From Pseudomonas chlororaphis (GTDB taxonomy: Bacteria > Pseudomonadota > Gammaproteobacteria > Pseudomonadales > Pseudomonadaceae), in assembly GCF_003731765.1 (NCBI RefSeq), contig NZ_MOAL01000008.1:434001-498000 (forward strand): a stretch of DNA of 64,000 nt. The letters are read 5' to 3'. Positions 58,831-64,000 of the stretch are shown piece after piece (within the stretch, counting starts at the first letter, position 1; every line of letters begins with the position of its first letter). The translations under genes and the position numbers were made by a program. Under the pieces are notes generated by a model that saw nothing but the letters and a program-made list of their open reading frames with translations, did not search any database and was not told the origin of the DNA.

Positions 58831-59499
58831 ATGACTTTCATTACTACTCCTCGCCGTCTCGCTGCCAACTCCCTGAAAGTGGCAGCCCTGGTCGCTGGCA
58901 TGGGCCTGATGTCGACATCGGTATTCGCCGGTGGCGACGCCGCCCTGTACGGCCCGACCGCGCCCAAAGGCTCGACCTTCGTACGCATCTACAACGCCAG
59001 CAACGCCGAAGTCAGCGCCACGGTTGGCAGCACCAACGTCAGCGACGTTGCGCCCCTGGCCAGCAGTGACTTCAGTTTCATGCCCGGTGGCGACTACAGC
59101 GCCAAAGTGGGCAGCCAGACCGTGCCGGTGAAACTCGCCGCCGACCACTATTACACCCTGGTCAACAACGCCAGCGGCCAGCCACAACTGATCGAAGAAC
59201 CGCCGTTCAAGAACAAGCAGAAGTCCCTAGTGCGGGTGCAGAACCTCAGCGACAAGGCCCTGACCCTGAAGACCGCCGATGGCAAGACCGACGTGGTCAA
59301 GTCGGTGGCCGCCAAAGGTCGCGGCGAGCGCGAAATCAACCCGGTGAAGGTCAGCTTCGCCCTGTACGACGGTGAGAAAAAAGTCAGCGACCTCAAGCCC
59401 GTGGCCCTGGAGCGCGGCGAAGCGGCGGTGCTCTACGTCACCGGCAACGGCAGCAGCCTGTCGCCAGTCTGGGTCAAGCGCCCAGTGTCGACCCGCTAA
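58831..59499 (+). CDS. algF: Alginate O-acetylation protein AlgF
   Basis: AlgF is a periplasmic two-domain adaptor needed for alginate acetylation. The 222-residue product has a signal peptide ending at VFAGG, then GDAALYGPTAPKGSTFVRIYNAS and a second similar beta domain (KQKSLVRVQNLSDKALTLKTADG). AAGAGG lies 9 bases upstream. A REPIN separates it from algA. Confidence 0.95.
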   Translation: MTFITTPRRLAANSLKVAALVAGMGLMSTSVFAGGDAALYGPTAPKGSTFVRIYNASNAEVSATVGSTNVSDVAPLASSDFSFMPGGDYSAKVGSQTVPVKLAADHYYTLVNNASGQPQLIEEPPFKNKQKSLVRVQNLSDKALTLKTADGKTDVVKSVAAKGRGEREINPVKVSFALYDGEKKVSDLKPVALERGEAAVLYVTGNGSSLSPVWVKRPVSTR

Positions 59500-59535
59500 C
59501 GAATTTCCGGATGCCTTGCCCGTCCCCCGCCTCTC

Positions 59536-59617
59536 GTAGGAGCTGGCTTGCCAGCGAAGGCGTCCTCAAGCTCGACACAAGGCTCAAAGGCCCCTTCGCC
59601 GGCAAGCCGGCTCCTAC
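59536..59617. repeat. REPIN between algF and algA
   Basis: GTAGGAGCTGGCTTGCCAGC starts at 59536 and the inverted GCCGGCAAGCCGGCTCCTAC ends at 59617, also 82 bases long. It closely resembles the algL-algI REPIN and sits in the 215-base algF-algA gap. Confidence 0.88.
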
Positions 59618-59714
59618 AGAGGGCAGGCACCGCATCCGGGCACGCGACAACAACAAGAGTGAAACGACTGAACGCAGTAGCTCTAACCCATACGATATTT
59701 GAAGGAGTAACAAC

Positions 59715-61166
59715 ATGATTCCGGTGATCTTGTCAGGTGGTAGCGGCTCACGTCTTTGGCCGCTTTCGCGTAAACAGTTTCCCAAGCAATTCCTCGCCCT
59801 GACCGGCGAACACACGCTGTTCCAGCAAACCCTGGAGCGCCTGGTGTTTGAAGGCATGGACACCCCGATCGTGGTCTGCAACAAGGATCACCGCTTTATC
59901 GTCAACGAGCAGTTGGCGACGCGCAAACTCGAATGCCAGCGCATCCTGATGGAGCCCTTCGGCCGCAACACCGCGCCAGCCGTGGCCCTGACCGCGATGA
60001 TGCTGGTCAACGAAGGCCGTGACGAGCTGATGCTGGTGCTGCCGGCGGACCACGTGCTGGAAGACCAGAAAGCCCTGCAACGTGCCCTGGCCCTGGCCAC
60101 CGTCGCCGCCGAACGTGGCGAGATGGTGCTATTCGGCGTCCCGGCCACCAAGCCGGAAACCGGCTACGGCTACATCAAGTCCAGCAACGACGCGCTGCTG
60201 CCAGAAGGCGTGAGCCGGGTCTCGCACTTCGTCGAGAAACCCGACGTCAAGCGCGCCACCGAATTCGTCGAGGCTGGCGGCTACTTCTGGAACAGCGGCA
60301 TGTTCCTGTTCCGCGCCAGCCGCTTCCTCGAAGAGCTGAAAAAGCATGACCCGGACATCTACGACACCTGCCTGCTGACCCTGGAGCGCAGCAGCGAGGA
60401 CGCCGACACCGTGGACATCGACGAAGCCACCTTCGCCTGCTGCCCGGACAACTCCATCGACTACGCGGTGATGGAAAAAACCCAGCGCGCCTGCGTGGTG
60501 CCCCTGAGCGCCGGTTGGAGCGACGTGGGTTGCTGGTCGTCGCTGTGGGACGTGCATGAAAAAGACGCCAACGGCAACGTCAGCAAAGGCGACGTGGTGA
60601 TCCAGGACAGCCGCAACTGCATGATCCACGGCAACGGCAAACTGGTGTCGGTGATCGGCCTGGAAAACATCGTCGTGGTGGAAACCAAGGACGCCATGAT
60701 GATCGCCCACAAGGACAAGGTCCAAGGCGTGAAACAGATGGTCAACACCCTCAACGAACAGGGCCGCAGCGAAACCCAGAACCACTGCGAAGTCTATCGC
60801 CCGTGGGGCTCCTACGACTCCGTGGACATGGGCGGCCGCTTCCAGGTCAAGCACATCTCGGTCAAGCCGGGCGCTTGCCTGTCGTTGCAGATGCACCACC
60901 ACCGCGCCGAACACTGGATCGTGGTCAGCGGCACCGCCGAAGTCACCTGTGACGAGAACGTGTTCCTGCTCACCGAGAACCAGTCCACCTATATCCCGAT
61001 CGCCTCGGTGCACCGCCTGCGCAACCCGGGCAAGATCCCCCTGGAAATCATCGAAGTGCAATCGGGCAGCTACCTGGGCGAAGACGACATCGAACGCTTC
61101 GAAGACATCTACGGTCGCTCTACTCCGGTGGAACGTGGTGTTTCGGTGAAGACCATTGCTCAGTAA
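59715..61166 (+). CDS. algA: Bifunctional mannose-6-phosphate isomerase / GDP-mannose pyrophosphorylase
   Basis: AlgA makes mannose 6-phosphate from fructose 6-phosphate and, after AlgC, GDP-mannose for AlgD. The 483-residue product has the nucleotidyltransferase domain (about residues 1-290) with LSGGSGSRLWPLSRKQFPKQ and FVEKPDVKRA. The cupin isomerase domain (about 340-483) has the metal-binding QMHHHRAEHWIVVSG. AAGGAG lies about 8 bases upstream. It is the last alginate gene. Confidence 0.98.
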   Translation: MIPVILSGGSGSRLWPLSRKQFPKQFLALTGEHTLFQQTLERLVFEGMDTPIVVCNKDHRFIVNEQLATRKLECQRILMEPFGRNTAPAVALTAMMLVNEGRDELMLVLPADHVLEDQKALQRALALATVAAERGEMVLFGVPATKPETGYGYIKSSNDALLPEGVSRVSHFVEKPDVKRATEFVEAGGYFWNSGMFLFRASRFLEELKKHDPDIYDTCLLTLERSSEDADTVDIDEATFACCPDNSIDYAVMEKTQRACVVPLSAGWSDVGCWSSLWDVHEKDANGNVSKGDVVIQDSRNCMIHGNGKLVSVIGLENIVVVETKDAMMIAHKDKVQGVKQMVNTLNEQGRSETQNHCEVYRPWGSYDSVDMGGRFQVKHISVKPGACLSLQMHHHRAEHWIVVSGTAEVTCDENVFLLTENQSTYIPIASVHRLRNPGKIPLEIIEVQSGSYLGEDDIERFEDIYGRSTPVERGVSVKTIAQ

Positions 61167-61235
61167 GGGCAGCTACAAGCTTCAAGCGGCAAGCTGCGAG
61201 TAACAGCAGGGAGTCGTTGGCCGTTCGATTTTCAA

Positions 61236-61294
61236 CCCCTTCCCAGGTGCCTGCGTCCCCTATCCGCAGGCAGTTGGGCAAGGGGTATTTTTTT
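61236..61294 (+). terminator. Strong terminator of the alginate operon
   Basis: Nested arms CCCCTT-CCCA and TGGG-AAGGGG enclose a second stem TGCCTGCG/CGCAGGCA, and the structure ends in TATTTTTTTG. It begins 70 bases after algA. Copies of the AGCTTCAAGCGGCAAGC-type repeat lie on both sides (61171-61200, and partially 61309-61336). Confidence 0.85.
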
Positions 61295-61346
61295 GAAAGC
61301 AGTGGTGAGTTGCAAGCGGTAAGCGGCAAGTTGAGCGCTGGAATAT

Positions 61347-62069
61347 TTAGTGTGTAAACAACGGCAACAGGCCCAGTTCCATGAGTGTGCTGTCGATGTT
61401 CGCCACTCGCTGCACATGCTCTGCTGTGCGCTCGTCCAACAGTTGGGGCGTACTCACAATCAAGGTGCCTCGTCCGGCAACTTCAATCAGCTGTTCGGCG
61501 TCGGCAAAGTCCTGGGCTTGCAAGAGGTGCGGGCAAAAACCTATCCAGCCGATGGTCTGCCGATCCTTGAACACTTTGCCGCGCCGATAGTGATCGCTGG
61601 GCGCGAACACACACCAGTCGATTTCAGGCCACCTCTCCAGCGCCAACTGCATAACCTGCAACACCAACGATTTCACATCGCTGACCGCCATCACCAACGC
61701 CCCGGCGTCCTCGAAGTGCATGCCGGCCATGGCGGCTCCATCGTGCGCGCTGTAATGAAAGGCCAAGCCGCCCTGTAACGGATCGTCCACCCCGTTCCAT
61801 ACCGAAAACTCAAGCTGGGTAGGAAAATCCTCATCCGCCTGCCGGGCCGCCTCCTCCTGCAAGGCGCCAGGATGATCCTGCAAACGCTTGCCCAGTGCCT
61901 GCCGCTTGGAGCCCGCCTGAAAAAACCAGTCCCCCAGCAACGGATGAACCTCCGCCAGCTCAGCCAAAAAACACTCTGCCCTGTGCAACTGCACCGAGTG
62001 CGGGACCTGCACGATGGAGGGCTTGTGGAACCGCAAGACAAAAGAACACTTCCTGAACACATCCATCAC
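61347..62069 (-). CDS. Imm52-like immunity protein, orphan
   Basis: A 240-residue soluble protein without signal or membrane segment. The pattern VQVPHSVQLHRAECFLAELAEVH, HPLLGDWFFQAGSKRQAL, EFSVWNGVDDPLQGGLAFHY and LVLQVMQLALERWPEIDW resembles the Imm52 family, immunity proteins for Tox-REase-5 type effectors of T6SS/polymorphic toxins. No toxin gene lies beside it. The match is from memory of family patterns and is moderate. ATG 62069 or the next codon could be the start. It is convergent with the alginate operon. Confidence 0.6.
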   Translation of the reverse strand: MMDVFRKCSFVLRFHKPSIVQVPHSVQLHRAECFLAELAEVHPLLGDWFFQAGSKRQALGKRLQDHPGALQEEAARQADEDFPTQLEFSVWNGVDDPLQGGLAFHYSAHDGAAMAGMHFEDAGALVMAVSDVKSLVLQVMQLALERWPEIDWCVFAPSDHYRRGKVFKDRQTIGWIGFCPHLLQAQDFADAEQLIEVAGRGTLIVSTPQLLDERTAEHVQRVANIDSTLMELGLLPLFTH

Positions 62070-62211
62070 CCTGCTCCTGTGCTTGGGCCTGGATCATAAA
62101 TTAAACCAGCCTTCTTTTTGCCCTGGCTTCGCTCCAGTACTGGCATCATTCATCGCCAACCCCACCCAGGCTTAGGTAGGATGGGCTCTCTCTTTTCCCG
62201 AGGTTCGCGTC

Positions 62212-62676
62212 ATGTTCATCGGCGTTCTGCTGGTCATCACCTGGCTGATCCTGCTTATCCGCTACCCGGCCAAGGCGTTCCCGGTGTCCCTGGCAGCCGC
62301 GATCGGCCTGGGCCTGGTCGCCACCTGGGTGGTCTGGCAGGACCACCGCGAAGCCCGGCAACTGGCCCGTCTGGACCTGAACATCCGCTACGCGCCCGAG
62401 CACTGCCCCGCCGACCGTCCCTTGCAACTGAACATGCGCAACAGCAACAGCGTGCCCCTCACCGAACTGCGTTGGCGCATCGCCGCCTATGCCACCGGTG
62501 ATACGGTCAATCTCGCCGACAACCAATACAGCGCCCCGCGCTATCGCGGCCCGGGCGAATTGCAGGCCGGCGCCACCTGGACAGACTGCCTGCCAATGCC
62601 GCCACTGCGCCCCGGCTACCGCCCGCAAACCCTGGAGTTTCGCGCCGAGCACTTGCAAGGCAGCTTCTCCGACTGA
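62212..62676 (+). CDS. Small membrane protein of unknown function
   Basis: A 154-residue protein with two predicted N-terminal membrane helices (MFIGVLLVITWLILLI and SLAAAIGLGLVATWVVW). A soluble beta-rich domain with two Cys follows: HCPADRPLQLNMRNSNSVPL, ELRWRIAAYATGDTVN, RGPGELQAGATWTDCLPM. The two Cys and beta pattern suggest a periplasmic domain. Relatives in Pseudomonas are, I think, annotated only loosely. The ATG follows GAGGTTCGCGTC. It ends 35 bases before the SDR gene, so the two may form an operon. Confidence 0.8.
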   Translation: MFIGVLLVITWLILLIRYPAKAFPVSLAAAIGLGLVATWVVWQDHREARQLARLDLNIRYAPEHCPADRPLQLNMRNSNSVPLTELRWRIAAYATGDTVNLADNQYSAPRYRGPGELQAGATWTDCLPMPPLRPGYRPQTLEFRAEHLQGSFSD

Positions 62677-62711
62677 TGGCCCCTCTTCCCTCCCAGCACA
62701 AGGACCGCGCC

Positions 62712-63536
62712 ATGCCCATCGCGTTGATAACCGGTTGTTCCAGCGGCATCGGCCGTGCCCTGGCGGACGCCTTCAACAGCGCCGGTTTCACGGTCCTGGC
62801 CACGGCGCGCAAGGCTGAGGATGTGGCGGCCCTGCAAGCCGCTGGTTTCACCGCGGTGCAACTGGATGTAAATGACGGCCCGGCGCTGAGTGCCTTGGGC
62901 GAGCAGATCAACCAGCAGCACGGCGGCCTCGATGTGCTGATCAACAACGCCGGTTACGGCGCCATGGGCCCGCTGCTGGATGGCGGCGTGGACGCCATGC
63001 AACGCCAGTTCGAAACCAATGTGTTCTCGGTGGTTGGGGTCACCCGGGCGCTGTTCCCGGTGCTGCGTCGCAGCCGTGGCCTGGTGGTGAATATCGGCAG
63101 TGTGTCCGGGGTGCTGGTCACGCCCTTTGCCGGCGCCTACTGCGCCTCGAAAGCCGCGGTGCATGCCTTGAGCGACGCCCTGCGCATGGAGTTGGCGCCG
63201 TTCGGCATCCGGGTGATGGAAGTCCAGCCGGGGGCGATTGCCTCCAGCTTCGCCAAGAATGCCGGGCACGAAGCCGAGCAGTTGCTCAATGACCAGTCGC
63301 CCTGGTGGCCGCTGCGCGAAGGCATCCGTGCCCGGGCCAAGGCCTCCCAGGACAAGCCGACCCCGGCCAACGAGTTTGCCGCCCACCTGCTCAAAGCGGT
63401 GCAACAAGACTCACCACCGCGCCTGGTGCGAATCGGCAATGGCAGCCGGGCCTTGCCCTTGCTGGCAGCGCTGCTGCCCAAAGGCCTGTTGGAAAAGGTA
63501 TTGATGAAACGTTTCGGCCTGGGCGCAAAGCTCTGA
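62712..63536 (+). CDS. Short-chain dehydrogenase/reductase
   Basis: The 274-residue product from ATG 62712 has the classical SDR features: cofactor motif TGCSSGIGRAL (residues about 7-17), NNAGYGAMG, the catalytic Ser in NIGSVSGVL and the YxxxK motif YCASKAAVHAL. Arg at ATARKAED after the second strand suggests NADP(H) preference. The C-terminal region (QPGAIASSFAKNA onward) resembles the steroid/retinol-type SDRs. Substrate is unknown. AAGGA lies 7 bases upstream; the older in-frame ATG 62676 has no ribosome site. Confidence 0.9.
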   Translation: MPIALITGCSSGIGRALADAFNSAGFTVLATARKAEDVAALQAAGFTAVQLDVNDGPALSALGEQINQQHGGLDVLINNAGYGAMGPLLDGGVDAMQRQFETNVFSVVGVTRALFPVLRRSRGLVVNIGSVSGVLVTPFAGAYCASKAAVHALSDALRMELAPFGIRVMEVQPGAIASSFAKNAGHEAEQLLNDQSPWWPLREGIRARAKASQDKPTPANEFAAHLLKAVQQDSPPRLVRIGNGSRALPLLAALLPKGLLEKVLMKRFGLGAKL

Positions 63537-63733
63537 CGCAAACCCCTAGGCGCTTGCTTGTGCCCCCTCTCAATCCCAGTAGAATGCGCACACTTGAGCA
63601 TTCGCGCTCACGCAGCATGGAATCGCTGGCGCCGACACTGAAGCATGGAACGGCTTAAGCTCCGCCCTCTCCAGTCCTCACCCTGCCCTCTTCCATGCGC
63701 CCCTTTATTCAATCGCAGATCAGGGAATATCCA

Positions 63734-64000
63734 TTGAAATTGTTCAACGTGCTGCCACTGGCCTTGGCCACCTTGCTGGCGGCTTGCGCCTCCACGGCAC
63801 CGGAAAAAACCGAACCAACCGTTCTCGAACTGAATGACACCCTGCCCAAGCTGACCCTGCAAAGCGTCCTGCCCCAGGTCGCCGCCAATGAACACTGCAA
63901 CCCGGCCATGGACAGCGATCTGCTGTATGGCACGGGCTTCAATCTCTACGAGCTCGAGGACTACAAGAACGCCAAGAGCTGCTTCGCGATGGCCGCCCCT
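63734..64000 (+). CDS. Lipoprotein with Sel1/TPR-like repeat, cut by the right edge
   Basis: Only the first 89 codons are in the window. From TTG 63734, which has AGGG 8 bases upstream, the protein begins with a lipoprotein signal (KLFNVLPLALATLLAACAST) containing LAAC. A linker and GFNLYELEDYKNAKSCFAMAAP follow, the start of a Sel1-like or tetratricopeptide helix pair. ATG 63695 is in frame but would place charged residues before the signal. Function cannot be inferred from this part. Confidence 0.7.
   Translation, partial: MKLFNVLPLALATLLAACASTAPEKTEPTVLELNDTLPKLTLQSVLPQVAANEHCNPAMDSDLLYGTGFNLYELEDYKNAKSCFAMAAP

Noticed and set aside
61347..62069. Full toxin-immunity locus
   Set aside because: Searched both flanks (alginate operon, membrane protein, SDR) and saw no toxin, VgrG, Rhs or PAAR-like gene.
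1..64000. tRNA, rRNA, CRISPR array, prophage or insertion sequence
   Set aside because: I read the intergenic gaps for cloverleaf-like structures, regularly spaced repeats, transposase genes and att-type duplications and found none that could be supported.

Overview
The window is a GC-rich, gene-dense stretch of a Pseudomonas chromosome, most likely from the P. fluorescens group. The evidence is protein-level similarity of nearly every gene to that genus, a complete 12-gene alginate operon in the standard order, the rhlB-dauBAR and pepA-holC-valS neighbourhoods, and many Pseudomonas REP/REPIN-type repeats. There is no rRNA, tRNA, prophage, insertion sequence, CRISPR array or secondary-metabolite cluster that I can see. 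The content is mainly core genome with a few accessory inserts.

Layout. 1-3.7 kb: purL (cut by the window edge) diverging from mltF. 3.75-9.75 kb: the leftward lepA-lepB-rnc-era-recO-pdxJ operon. 9.9-12.1 kb: the leftward lptF-lptG pair (LPS export). 12.4-17.8 kb: rightward pepA, holC, a conserved uncharacterised holC neighbour, and valS. 18.0-21.2 kb: rlmF, the HU gene hupN, and yejK coupled to a membrane-anchored glutaredoxin. 21.3-25.2 kb: small leftward genes (GST-like, GIY-YIG, NTF2-like, MFS transporter, FadR-type regulator). 25.3-26.2 kb: an mqsRA toxin-antitoxin pair. 26.2-30.4 kb: the leftward aapJQMP amino-acid ABC transporter. 30.9-33.1 kb: carboxylesterase and rhlB. 33.2-36.9 kb: dauB-dauA-dauR for D-arginine catabolism and a convergent basic-amino-acid binding protein. 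37.2-38.3 kb: moaCDE. 38.5-42.8 kb: YdcZ-type membrane protein, LysR regulator, PIN-PhoH ATPase and an atypical polysaccharide deacetylase. 43.0-43.8 kb: yaaA. 43.8-44.6 kb: a long regulatory region. 44.6-61.2 kb: algD-alg8-alg44-algK-algE-algG-algX-algL-algI-algJ-algF-algA, closed by a strong terminator. 61.3-64.0 kb: an Imm52-like orphan immunity protein, a small membrane protein, an SDR enzyme and the start of a lipoprotein gene.

How the genes work together. AlgA and AlgD make GDP-mannuronate. Alg8/Alg44 polymerise it under c-di-GMP control, AlgK/AlgX/AlgG/AlgL handle and modify it in the periplasm, AlgI/J/F/X acetylate it, and AlgE exports it. DauA oxidises D-arginine, DauB reduces the imino product to L-arginine, and DauR represses. 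A palindrome with the core TCCA-N3-TGGA overlaps the predicted -10 box of both the dauB promoter and the neighbouring binding-protein promoter, so the binding protein probably belongs to the same regulon.

Most interesting observations: the shared DauR-like operator; a DauA with Leu at the position of an active-site-loop His; an mqsRA promoter whose palindrome fills the -35/-10 spacer; REP-type repeats at three gene junctions inside the alginate operon; lepA separated from its usual algU-mucABCD neighbours; an orphan Imm52-like gene; and a NodB-like protein with a substituted metal-site Asp. I found no convincing wholly new multi-gene system. All functions are inferred from reading the sequence; no database search was run.
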